From NCBI RefSeq assembly GCF_900100315.1, contig NZ_FNFF01000018.1, positions 62,001 through 126,000 of the forward strand: a stretch of 64,000 nucleotides of DNA, written 5' to 3'. Shown one piece after another: positions 56,370 through 64,000 of this stretch. The notes beneath the pieces are model-generated. The model saw only the letters and a program-made list of their open reading frames with translations. It did no database searches and was not told the origin of the DNA. The position numbers and the translations under genes are program-made. Every line of letters starts with the position of its first letter. Position 1 is the stretch's first letter. Source of the stretch: Streptomyces indicus (GTDB lineage Bacteria > Actinomycetota > Actinomycetes > Streptomycetales > Streptomycetaceae).

Positions 56370-58595
56370 ATGAACACGCCCCAGGTCCCCGTGCACGCCC
56401 AGCCCTCCGTCGGTTCCATAGCCGCGCACCGGCCGCACACCGTGGCCGCCGCGGTCTCCGACCTCGAGCCCGACCTCGACGCCGATCTGGACGCGTACGA
56501 GGAGGACGGCGAGGGCGCCGAGCTGCCGCAGGGACGGTTCCTGGACCGTGAGCGCAGCTGGCTGGCGTTCAACGAGCGCGTGCTCGAACTGGCCGAGGAT
56601 CCGCACACGCCCCTGCTCGAACGGGCGAACTTCCTCGCGATCTTCGCCAGCAACCTGGACGAGTTCTTCATGGTCCGCGTGGCCGGCCTCAAGCGCCGTA
56701 TCGCCACCGGTGTGGCCACCCGTTCCGCCTCCGGCCTGCAGCCGCGCGAGGTGCTCGATCTGATCTGGAACCGCACGCGCGAGCTGATGGCCCGGCACGC
56801 CGCCTGCTTCCAGGAGGACGTCGGCCCGGCGCTGGCCGAGGAGGGCATCGGGATCGTCCGCTGGGGCGATCTCACCGAGAAGGAGCAGGCCCGGCTCTTC
56901 ACCTTGTTCCGGCAGCGGATCTTCCCCGTGCTGACCCCGCTGGCCGTGGACCCGGCCCACCCCTTCCCGTACATCTCGGGTCTCTCGCTGAATCTCGCGG
57001 TGGTCGTACGCAATCCCGTCAGCGGTCACAACCACTTCGCGCGGGTCAAGGTGCCGCCGCTGCTGAACCGCTTCCTGGAGGCCTCGCCCGGCCGGTACGT
57101 GCCCATCGAGGACGTGATCTCAGCGCCCGCGCACCTCAAGGAGCTGTTCCCTGGCATGGAGGTGCGCGCGCACCACATGTTCAGGGTCACGCGCAACGAA
57201 GACCTCGAAGTGGAAGAGGACGACGCGGAGAACCTGCTCCAGGCCCTGGAGAAGGAGCTCATGCGGCGCCGCTTCGGGCCGCCGGTGCGGCTCGAGGTCG
57301 AGGAGTCCATCGACCGGTACGTGCTCGATCTGCTGATCCGCGAGCTGAAGATCTCCGAGGCGGAGGTCTATCCGCTGCCGGGTCCGCTCGACCTGACCGG
57401 CCTGTTCAACATCTCCTCGCTGGACCGCCCCGAGCTCAAGTACCAGAAGTTCGTGGCCGGTACGCACCGCGACCTCGCCGAGGTCGAGTCCGCCTCGGCG
57501 CCCGACATCTTCGCGGCGCTGCGCGAGCGCGACGTGCTCCTGCACCACCCGTACGACTCCTTCTCGACCTCCGTGCAGGCCTTCCTGGAACAGGCCGCGG
57601 CGGACCCGGACGTGCTCGCCATCAAGCAGACGCTGTACCGGACTTCGGGCGACTCGCCGATAGTGGACGCCCTGATCGACGCCGCCGAGTCCGGCAAGCA
57701 GGTGCTCGTCCTCGTCGAGATCAAGGCGCGCTTCGACGAGCAGGCCAACATCAAGTGGGCCCGCAAGCTGGAGGAGGCCGGCTGCCATGTCGTGTACGGG
57801 CTCGTCGGCCTGAAGACCCACTGCAAGCTGTCGCTCGTCGTCCGGCAGGAGGGCGACACCTTGCGCCGCTACTCGCACGTGGGCACGGGCAACTACCACC
57901 CCAAGACGGCCCGTCTGTACGAGGACTTGGGGCTGCTGACCGCCGACTCGCAGGTCGGCGCGGACCTCTCCGACCTCTTCAACCGCCTGTCCGGCTACTC
58001 GCGCCGCGAGACCTACCGCCGCCTGCTCGTGGCCCCCAAGTCCCTCAGGGACGGCCTCATTTCGCGGATCAACGACGAGGTCAAGCACCACCGCGCGGGC
58101 CGGCCCGCACACGTCCGTATCAAGGTGAACTCGATCGTCGACGAGGCGATCATCGACGCGCTCTACCGCGCCTCGCAGGCGGGCGTGCCGGTCGACGTGT
58201 GGGTGCGCGGCATCTGCGCGATCCGGCCCGGGGTCGAGGGCCTCTCGGAGAACATCCGGGTCCGCTCCATCCTCGGCCGCTTCCTGGAGCACTCGCGCGT
58301 GTTCGCCTTCGGCAACGGCGGCGAGCCCGAAGTGTGGATCGGCAGCGCCGACATGATGCACCGCAACCTCGACCGCCGTATCGAGGCACTCGTCCGGGTC
58401 GTCGACCCGGCCCACCGGGCAGCACTCAACCGGCTCCTGGAGACCGGTATGTCCGACACCACCTCGTCCTGGCACCTGGGCCCCGACGGCGACTGGACCC
58501 GGCACGCGCAGGACCCCGAAGGACAGCCCCTGCGCAATGTGCAGGAGATGCTCATCGACGCGCGGAGGCGCCGGCGTGGCTCAGCGAAACCCTGA
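56370..58595 (+). CDS. ppk: Polyphosphate kinase 1
   Basis: 741 residues from ATG 56370, whose N-terminus MNTPQVPVHAQPSVGSIAAH resembles that of Streptomyces Ppk; an upstream in-frame ATG at 56256 is possible. The N-domain has FLDRERSWLAFNERVLELAE and SNLDEFFMVRVAGLKRR. The phosphorylated His503 is in YSHVGTGNYH, and VGLKTHCKLSLVVR and DMMHRNLDRRIE are the C-domain blocks. It makes or degrades polyphosphate with ATP. It is followed by a CHAD protein overlapping by 20 nt. A PHO box was sought in the 278 bp upstream and not clearly found. Confidence 0.95.
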   Translation: MNTPQVPVHAQPSVGSIAAHRPHTVAAAVSDLEPDLDADLDAYEEDGEGAELPQGRFLDRERSWLAFNERVLELAEDPHTPLLERANFLAIFASNLDEFFMVRVAGLKRRIATGVATRSASGLQPREVLDLIWNRTRELMARHAACFQEDVGPALAEEGIGIVRWGDLTEKEQARLFTLFRQRIFPVLTPLAVDPAHPFPYISGLSLNLAVVVRNPVSGHNHFARVKVPPLLNRFLEASPGRYVPIEDVISAPAHLKELFPGMEVRAHHMFRVTRNEDLEVEEDDAENLLQALEKELMRRRFGPPVRLEVEESIDRYVLDLLIRELKISEAEVYPLPGPLDLTGLFNISSLDRPELKYQKFVAGTHRDLAEVESASAPDIFAALRERDVLLHHPYDSFSTSVQAFLEQAAADPDVLAIKQTLYRTSGDSPIVDALIDAAESGKQVLVLVEIKARFDEQANIKWARKLEEAGCHVVYGLVGLKTHCKLSLVVRQEGDTLRRYSHVGTGNYHPKTARLYEDLGLLTADSQVGADLSDLFNRLSGYSRRETYRRLLVAPKSLRDGLISRINDEVKHHRAGRPAHVRIKVNSIVDEAIIDALYRASQAGVPVDVWVRGICAIRPGVEGLSENIRVRSILGRFLEHSRVFAFGNGGEPEVWIGSADMMHRNLDRRIEALVRVVDPAHRAALNRLLETGMSDTTSSWHLGPDGDWTRHAQDPEGQPLRNVQEMLIDARRRRRGSAKP

Positions 58596-59595
58596 CCGCA
58601 GCAAGGCCGCGGGGGCCGACCCCGCGGACGGCGGCTCGGAGGACCTGGTCCGATACCTTCAGGACCAGGCCACGGAATTCCTGCGCGCGCTGCGCCAGCA
58701 CCGCGAGAGCGGCGCACCGGAGGCCTCGTCCTCGGCGATGGCGCTGCGCCGCGCGGCCCGCCGCATCAGCGGCACCCTGCACACCTTCCGGCCGCTGCTC
58801 GACGCGAGCTGGTCGGACGAGCTGCGCACCGAACTCGCCTGGCTCTCGGGCACGTTGGCGCGCGAGCACGCGTACGCGGAACGTCTCGAGCGGCTGCTGA
58901 CCGCGCTCCAGCGCCTCGCCGGCAGCACCGCCCCGATCCCGGCGCAGGCCGCCACGGCCGGCACCGGCCAGCTCACCGTGGGCGCCGCCAAGGCGGGCGC
59001 GCTGCTCGACCGGCAGCTCACCCTGGCCCGCACCCGCGCCCACTCCACCGCGCTCCAGGCCCTCGGCTCCTCCCGCTTCCACGCGGTCGCGGACGGGGTC
59101 GCGGTGCTCGCCAGCGACGTACCGCTGCGCAAGGACGCGGCGGCGCACCGGCTCGCGCCGTTCGCCGCGGACGTGGAGGCGCGCCTCTGCGACGCCGTGC
59201 AGACCCTCCCGCTGGTGCGGGCCGGCCATCCGTACAACGCGGAAGCGCTGGTGCACGGCCTCGCCTCCGACGGCGCGCCCGAGACCCAGGACACCCCCTG
59301 GCACCAGGTCCGGCTGCTCCTGCGCCTGCACCGCTACGCCCAGGAGGCGCTGGGCGTACGGGACTTCGCGCCCCACCTCGTCACCGCGAGCCGCGCCCTC
59401 GACCGGCACCGCGACGCGGCCGAGGCGGCGGCGGCCGCGTCCGCCGCCGCCCGCACCCCCCGAATCGCCCCGGCCACGGCTTACGCGCTCGGCGTCCTGC
59501 ACGCCGACCAGCGGCACGAGGTCGAGGCGGCACGTTTCGCCTTCAAGGGGGCGTGGCAGCGGGTGGAGAGCGGGGCGGCGGTGAGCACGCCGTGA
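58576..59595 (+). CDS. CHAD domain protein (polyphosphate-associated)
   Basis: 339 residues from GTG 58576, with GGAGG upstream, overlapping ppk by 20 nt. The CHAD domain is all-helical with conserved His: MALRRAARRISGTLHTFRPL, SSRFHAVADGV, PWHQVRLLLRLHRYAQEALG and ALDRHRDAAEAA. CHAD proteins bind polyphosphate through a basic groove. The link to ppk here supports that. The tail is Ala-rich. Confidence 0.9.
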   Translation: MAQRNPDRSKAAGADPADGGSEDLVRYLQDQATEFLRALRQHRESGAPEASSSAMALRRAARRISGTLHTFRPLLDASWSDELRTELAWLSGTLAREHAYAERLERLLTALQRLAGSTAPIPAQAATAGTGQLTVGAAKAGALLDRQLTLARTRAHSTALQALGSSRFHAVADGVAVLASDVPLRKDAAAHRLAPFAADVEARLCDAVQTLPLVRAGHPYNAEALVHGLASDGAPETQDTPWHQVRLLLRLHRYAQEALGVRDFAPHLVTASRALDRHRDAAEAAAAASAAARTPRIAPATAYALGVLHADQRHEVEAARFAFKGAWQRVESGAAVSTP

Positions 59596-59674
59596 GGCGG
59601 CGGGCGGATGGCGGGGTGTACGGGGTGAGCGGCGCGCACGGGGCGGGCACCCCTTCGGGCCCGGTGAGCGCGCC

Positions 59675-60094
59675 GTGAGCGCCCCCTCCGAGCTGGTGCG
59701 CGCCGCGGGCTGCGTCCTGTGGCGCCGCTCCCCGGTGGACGACTCCCTGGAGATCTGCCTGGTGCACCGGCCCAAGTACGACGACTGGTCGCACCCGAAG
59801 GGCAAGCTCAAGCGGGGCGAGGACGCCCTGGCCGGCGCGCTGCGCGAGGTCGAGGAGGAGACCGGCCACACCTGCGAGCCCGGCCCGCGCCTGCCGTCGG
59901 TCAGCTACTTCACGGGCGGCCGCCCCAAGGTCGTCCACTACTGGGCCGCCCGCTGCACCGGCGGCCGCTTCCAGCCCAACCGCGAGGTAGACCGCCTGCT
60001 CTGGCTCTCCCCCGCGGCGGCACGCTCCCGGGTGACCCAGCCCCGGGACCGGACGCTCATCGACGAGCTCCTGGCGCATTTCAGCCGCGCCTGA
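59675..60094 (+). CDS. NUDIX hydrolase (MutT-like)
   Basis: 139 residues from GTG 59675. The Nudix box GKLKRGEDALAGALREVEEE ending T-G fits G-x5-E-x7-R-E-x2-E-E-x-G. The start WRRSPVDDSLEICLVHRPKY and LIDELLAHF at the end match MutT-like hydrolases that sanitise or degrade nucleoside polyphosphates. In some actinobacteria such a gene also carries a phosphatase domain; here only the Nudix domain is present. It lies 79 bp after the CHAD gene. Confidence 0.92.
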   Translation: MSAPSELVRAAGCVLWRRSPVDDSLEICLVHRPKYDDWSHPKGKLKRGEDALAGALREVEEETGHTCEPGPRLPSVSYFTGGRPKVVHYWAARCTGGRFQPNREVDRLLWLSPAAARSRVTQPRDRTLIDELLAHFSRA

Positions 60095-60187
60095 GTCCGC
60101 CCCCGTACCCGTACCGGCGTGACCCGTCCCACTCCGCCGCACGGATTGGGCGTAATCGGACCGTGACCTAACCACACGGACCGCGTA

Positions 60188-60231
60188 GGTTCACCTGCCG
60201 TTCACTCTCGGCCATCGGCGGCTTCACCTGT
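60188..60231 (+). promoter_or_regulatory. PHO box (PhoP binding repeats) of pstS
   Basis: Four consecutive 11-nt units: GGTTCACCTGC, CGTTCACTCTC, GGCCATCGGCG and GCTTCACCTGT. Units 1, 2 and 4 keep the GTTCACC core and unit 3 is degenerate, the usual layout of a Streptomyces PHO box. TAATTT at 60238-60243 is a probable -10. Confidence 0.88.
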
Positions 60232-60404
60232 CCTGCCTAATTTCGGCTGTACGCGGTGCGTGTCGCTGACAAAAAGCGGCCGGCACCCCGCCGCGATACG
60301 CACGAGATACCTACGGGCCCTCCAGCGGGCCACACAGATTTCCTATGTCACACGACATCGCACGCCGCTCCGACGACGGCGGCTCCTGGAAGGAACTCCC
60401 GAAA

Positions 60405-61535
60405 GTGAAGCTTCAGCGCATGAACCGGCGGGCCCTCACCCTCGGTGCTCTCGCCGTCTCCGGCGCCCTGGCCCTCACGGCGTGCGGCTCGGACGACACG
60501 AGCGGCGGCTCCGGCGGTACCAACACCGCGGCCGCCCCCGACACGTCCAACATCAAGTGCGACGATGCCAAGGGCCAGCTGCTCGCCAACGGCTCCTCCG
60601 CGCAGGCCAACGCGATCCAGACCTGGATCAAGGCCTACACGGCGGCCTGCAAGGGCGTGCAGATCAACTACAAGGCCGAGGGTTCGGGCGCGGGCGTCAC
60701 CGCCTTCCTCCAGGGCCAGACCGCGTTCGCCGGCTCGGACTCCGCGCTCAAGCCCGACGAGCTGACCGAGTCCGCGAAGGTCTGCAAGGACTCGCAGGCC
60801 ATCGACCTGCCCATGGTCGGCGGCCCGATCGCGGTCGGTTACAACGTTCCGGGTGTCGACAAGCTGGTCCTGGACGCCAAGACCCTGGCCGAGATCTTCA
60901 ACAACAAGATCACCACCTGGAACGACCCGAAGATCGAGAAGCTGAACCCCGACGCCAAGCTTCCCGACACCAAGATCCAGGCCTTCCACCGCTCGGACGA
61001 GTCCGGCACCACGGACAACCTGACCAAGTATCTGAAGGCCGCCGCGCCCGACGCCTGGCCGTACGAGCCGGGCAAGGCCTGGGAGCCGAAGGGCGGCCAG
61101 TCCGCGCAGGGCTCCTCCGGTGTCGCCCAGCAGGTGAAGCAGACCTCCGGCTCGATCTCCTACATGGAGCTCAGCTACGCCAAGGACGGCATCAAGACCG
61201 TCGCGATCGACACCGGCGCCTCCGCCCCGGTCGAGGCCAACGTCGACAACGCCACCAAGGCGATCGCCGACGCCAAGGTCGTCGGCAAGGGCAAGGACCT
61301 CGCGCTCGAGCTCAACTACGCCACCAAGGCCGAGGGCGCCTACCCGATCACCCTGGTGACGTACGAGATCGTCTGCGAGAAGGGCAACAAGGCCGAGACC
61401 CTGCCGGCCGTGAAGTCCTTCCTGGGCTACGCCGCCTCCGAGGAGGGCCAGGCCACGCTGAAGGACCAGGGCTACGCCCCGATCCCGGCCGAGATCAACG
61501 CCAAGGTTCGCGAGACCATCGCCGCCCTGAGCTAA
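60405..61535 (+). CDS. pstS: Phosphate ABC transporter substrate-binding lipoprotein
   Basis: 376 residues from GTG 60405 (AAGGAA upstream); an earlier frame from 60345 is less likely. The signal peptide ends in the lipobox LTAC with Cys27. Phosphate-binding blocks are ANGSSAQANAI, EGSGAGVTAFLQG, GSDSALKP and HRSDESGTTDNL. It binds phosphate at the cell surface for PstCAB. The PHO box upstream shows PhoRP control. A strong hairpin follows the stop. Confidence 0.96.
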   Translation: MKLQRMNRRALTLGALAVSGALALTACGSDDTSGGSGGTNTAAAPDTSNIKCDDAKGQLLANGSSAQANAIQTWIKAYTAACKGVQINYKAEGSGAGVTAFLQGQTAFAGSDSALKPDELTESAKVCKDSQAIDLPMVGGPIAVGYNVPGVDKLVLDAKTLAEIFNNKITTWNDPKIEKLNPDAKLPDTKIQAFHRSDESGTTDNLTKYLKAAAPDAWPYEPGKAWEPKGGQSAQGSSGVAQQVKQTSGSISYMELSYAKDGIKTVAIDTGASAPVEANVDNATKAIADAKVVGKGKDLALELNYATKAEGAYPITLVTYEIVCEKGNKAETLPAVKSFLGYAASEEGQATLKDQGYAPIPAEINAKVRETIAALS

Positions 61536-61544
61536 TGGAACCGA

Positions 61545-61584
61545 GTGCGGCCGGGCGGTCGCAGTACGTGACCGCCCGCCGCAC
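61545..61584 (+). terminator. Hairpin between pstS and pstC (partial terminator/attenuator)
   Basis: GTGCGGCCGGGCGGTC and GACCGCCCGCCGCAC form a long stem with one bulge. It lies 10 nt after the pstS stop and about 100 nt before pstC. It probably stabilises pstS mRNA and lowers pstCAB expression relative to pstS. Confidence 0.72.
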
Positions 61585-61682
61585 CGTCCGGTGCACCGCC
61601 GCCAGGAGCAGCAGCACACGCTGACGCTCCAGGAGCCGCCGCCCGCAGACCGCACGGCACGCTCCGCAGACCGGAGACTCCC

Positions 61683-62693
61683 ATGGACATATCACCTTCC
61701 ACGACAGCACCTCCCCCACCGCAGGACGCGCAGCCGAAGCCGATCTCGCACAAGGCCGCCGCCCGCGGCGCCACCCGCCCGGGTGACCGGGTCTTCCTCG
61801 GCCTCTCCCGCGGGTCCGGCATCCTGCTCCTGCTGATCATGGCCGCCATCGCGGCCTTCCTGACCTACCGCGCGTCGATCGTCCTGTCGAAGAACGAGGG
61901 CAACTTCCTCACCACCTTCGAGTGGGACGCCAACGCCATCCCGCCGTACTTCGGTATCGCGGTCCTCGCCTTCGGCACGATCGTCTCGTCGATCATCGCG
62001 ATGGTCATCGCCGTCCCGATCGCCGTCGGCATCGCGCTCTTCATCACGCACTACGCGCCGCGCAAGCTGAGCGGTCCCATCGCCTACGTGGTCGACCTGC
62101 TCGCCGCGGTGCCCTCCATCGTCTACGGCCTGTGGGGCGCCCTGTTCCTGGTGCCGCACCTGACCGGCCTGTTCAGCTGGCTCGACCAGTTCTTCGGCTG
62201 GACCGGGGTCTTCGAGTGGCAGGGCGGCGCCCCGCGCTCGCTGCTCACCGTGGGCATCCTGCTCGCGATCATGATCCTGCCGATCATCACCAACGTCAGC
62301 CGTGAGGTCTTCCGGCAGGCGCCCCAGATGCACCAGGAAGCGGCGCTCGCGCTCGGCGCGACCCGCTGGGAGGTCATCCGCATGTCGGTGCTGCCCTTCG
62401 GCCGCTCCGGCATCATCTCCGCCTCGATGCTCGGCCTCGGCCGCGCGCTCGGCGAGACGATGGCCGTCGCCACGGTGCTCTCCCCGAGCTTCCTCATCAA
62501 CGCCAGCATCCTCGACCCGGGCGGCGGCACCTTCGCCCAGAACATCGCCAGCAAGTTCTCCGAGGCGACCGAGCAGGGCCGTGACGCCCTGATCGCCTCC
62601 GGCCTGGTGCTGTTCGTCATCACGCTGCTGGTCAACGGCGCGGCCCGCGCGATCATCGCCCGCCGCAAGGAGTACTCGGGGGCCAACGCATGA
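61683..62693 (+). CDS. pstC: Phosphate ABC transporter permease PstC
   Basis: 336 residues with six main helices after a Pro-rich leader. The EAA loop QEAALALGATRWEVIRMSVL and SMLGLGRALGETMAVATVLS are PstC hallmarks. GGAG precedes the ATG. It overlaps pstA by 4 nt (ATGA). Confidence 0.96.
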   Translation: MDISPSTTAPPPPQDAQPKPISHKAAARGATRPGDRVFLGLSRGSGILLLLIMAAIAAFLTYRASIVLSKNEGNFLTTFEWDANAIPPYFGIAVLAFGTIVSSIIAMVIAVPIAVGIALFITHYAPRKLSGPIAYVVDLLAAVPSIVYGLWGALFLVPHLTGLFSWLDQFFGWTGVFEWQGGAPRSLLTVGILLAIMILPIITNVSREVFRQAPQMHQEAALALGATRWEVIRMSVLPFGRSGIISASMLGLGRALGETMAVATVLSPSFLINASILDPGGGTFAQNIASKFSEATEQGRDALIASGLVLFVITLLVNGAARAIIARRKEYSGANA

Positions 62694-63763
62694 GCCACGC
62701 ACTGAACACCCAGACCCCGCCGCCCGCGCCCTCCACGCTGCGCGGAGCGCGCCTGCCGAAGTGGGCCCCGTACGTCATCGCGGCCGGCTCCGTGGCCGCC
62801 GGGTGCGGCATCGGTCTCGCGGGCGGCCTCGACAGCCGGATCCAGTGGGGCCTGATCGCCTCGATCCTGTTCCTCCTGGTCACCTACCTCCTGGCCGCCA
62901 AGGTCGAGGGCGGTCGCCAGGCCAAGGACCGGATGGCCACCAGCGTCGTCTGGGTCGCGTTCCTGCTCGCGGTGATCCCGCTGGTCTCCCTGATCTGGGA
63001 GACGGTGGCCCGCGGCATCAAGGTCCTCGACGGCTACTTCCTGACCCACTCGATGGGCGTCCTCGCGGACACCGACGTCGGCGGCGGCATCTACCACGCC
63101 CTCATCGGCACCCTGGAGCAGGTCGGCCTCGCCACCCTCATGGCCGTCCCGGTCGGTCTCCTCACGGCGATCTACCTGGTCGAGTACGGCCGCGGAAAGC
63201 TGGCCAAGGCCGTCACGTTCTTCGTCGACGTCATGACCGGCATCCCGTCGATCGTCGCGGGCCTGTTCATCCTCAGCTTCTGGATCCTGATCCTCGGCCA
63301 GGGCTACTCCGGCTTCGCCGGCGCCATGGCCCTCGCGATCCTGATGATGCCGGTGGTCGTCCGCTCCACCGAGGAGATGCTCAAGCTCGTCCCGAACGAG
63401 CTGCGCGAGGCCTCCCTCGCCCTGGGCGTCCCGAAGTGGCGCACGATCCTGAAGGTCGTGCTCCCCACCTCGCTCGGCGGCATCACGACCGGTGTCATGC
63501 TGGCAGTGGCGCGTATCGCCGGTGAGACGGCGCCCGTGCTGCTCCTGGTCTGGGGCAACCCGCTGATCAACACCAACCCGTTCGACGGCCCGCAGGCCTC
63601 GCTGCCGCTGTACATCTACCAGCAGTACGCGAACAGCGCCGGCTCTCCCGCGGCGTACGACCGGGCGTGGGCGGCGGCCCTCACCCTGATCATCCTGATC
63701 ATGCTCCTCAACCTGGTGGCCCGCGGCATCGCCCGCTGGAAGGCCCCCAAGACGGGCCGCTGA
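62690..63763 (+). CDS. pstA: Phosphate ABC transporter permease PstA
   Basis: 357 residues. The EAA loop is REASLALGVPKWRTILKVVL and MLAVARIAGETAPVLLLVW matches PstA. About eight hydrophobic stretches, two more than usual at the N-terminus, occur before the core. It overlaps pstC by 4 nt. Confidence 0.96.
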   Translation: MSHALNTQTPPPAPSTLRGARLPKWAPYVIAAGSVAAGCGIGLAGGLDSRIQWGLIASILFLLVTYLLAAKVEGGRQAKDRMATSVVWVAFLLAVIPLVSLIWETVARGIKVLDGYFLTHSMGVLADTDVGGGIYHALIGTLEQVGLATLMAVPVGLLTAIYLVEYGRGKLAKAVTFFVDVMTGIPSIVAGLFILSFWILILGQGYSGFAGAMALAILMMPVVVRSTEEMLKLVPNELREASLALGVPKWRTILKVVLPTSLGGITTGVMLAVARIAGETAPVLLLVWGNPLINTNPFDGPQASLPLYIYQQYANSAGSPAAYDRAWAAALTLIILIMLLNLVARGIARWKAPKTGR

Positions 63764-63774
63764 CGCGGCCATGA

Positions 63775-63792
63775 GGCTCCGGCGACGGAGCC
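63775..63792 (+). terminator. Small hairpin between pstA and pstB
   Basis: GGCTCC-GGCGAC-GGAGCC, a 6-bp stem in the 73-bp gap. It is probably an RNA-processing or pausing element, because pstB is expected in the same operon. Confidence 0.4.
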
Positions 63793-63836
63793 GCTCAGCG
63801 ACCCTCTCCCCGCACTTCCCGAAAGCAGTGATCCCC

Positions 63837-64000
63837 ATGGCCAAGCGAATCGACGTAGGCGGCCTGACCGCGTACTACGGCTCCCACAAGGCGATCGAAG
63901 ACATCTCGATGACGGTCGAGCCCCGCTCGGTGACGGCCTTCATCGGCCCCTCCGGCTGCGGCAAGTCGACCTTCCTGCGCACCCTCAACCGCATGCACGA
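63837..64000 (+). CDS. pstB: Phosphate ABC transporter ATPase PstB (partial, cut by window end)
   Basis: The first 54 codons are present: MAKRIDVGGLTAYYGSHKAI, then Walker A GPSGCGKST followed by FLRTLNRMH. This is the PstB pattern. The remainder lies beyond the window. Confidence 0.95.
   Translation, partial: MAKRIDVGGLTAYYGSHKAIEDISMTVEPRSVTAFIGPSGCGKSTFLRTLNRMH

Noticed and set aside
1..64000. CRISPR arrays, tRNA or rRNA genes, insertion sequences
   Set aside because: No regular spaced repeats, cloverleaf-type segments or transposase motifs were noticed on either strand by eye; a dedicated scan was not run.

Overview
The window is from the chromosome of a high-GC actinomycete, almost certainly a Streptomyces. 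Third codon positions are overwhelmingly G or C and GTG starts are common. From memory, the right-hand part also carries the gene order of a conserved stretch of the S. coelicolor core chromosome, running in the opposite sense to SCO numbering: nur (SCO4180), thiosulfate sulfurtransferase, glnR (SCO4159), a two-component system, mshD, ppk (SCO4145) and pstS-C-A-B (SCO4142-4139). No tRNA, rRNA, CRISPR array, insertion sequence or phage gene was seen.

1-4.3 kb holds the start of a HelR/HelD-like ATPase, two TetR regulators, a GNAT acetyltransferase and a daunorubicin-type ABC exporter (ATPase plus permease) divergent from its TetR. 4.3-12.4 kb is the most unusual part. It contains a two-helix membrane protein, a tandem two-domain phosphotransferase, a HAD phosphatase, and three tandem copies of one module. 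Each module is a GntR-type regulator divergent from a roughly 60-residue two-helix membrane peptide. The three regulators and the membrane protein share the same C-terminal domain, which looks like a phospholipase-D fold with a degenerate HKD motif. Palindromic operators and, in two copies, an RNA hairpin that hides the ribosome binding site lie in the divergent regions. I read this as a candidate undescribed sensory system.

12.5-19 kb holds an Eis-like acetyltransferase, a GtrA-like membrane protein, a secreted tripeptidyl-aminopeptidase preceded by an 11-bp repeat array, L-asparaginase, RsiG (the c-di-GMP-binding anti-sigma factor for WhiG) and D-aminoacyl-tRNA deacylase. 18.9-29.7 kb is a sugar-use locus: ROK repressor, Gfo/Idh/MocA oxidoreductase, binding protein and two permeases on one strand; a dehydrogenase, a TIM-barrel isomerase and two (alpha/alpha)6 glycosidases on the other, around one shared operator.

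29.7-42 kb carries ygfZ, the nickel regulator nur, a MarR pair, nitrobindin, three overlapping membrane-anchored proteins of unknown function, a thiosulfate sulfurtransferase operon behind a cysteine-containing leader peptide, a DUF2993 lipid-binding protein and a MoaD-like protein. 42-49 kb holds glnR with an overlapping leader ORF, a LacI regulator, an HtrA-type protease without a PDZ domain, a two-component system and a hydrolase. 49-64 kb holds a second DUF2993 protein, a secreted 5'-nucleotidase, a cupin, mshD, a YtrA-type GntR with its ABC transporter, and the phosphate block ppk-CHAD-NUDIX-pstSCAB with a clear PHO box; pstB runs off the end.
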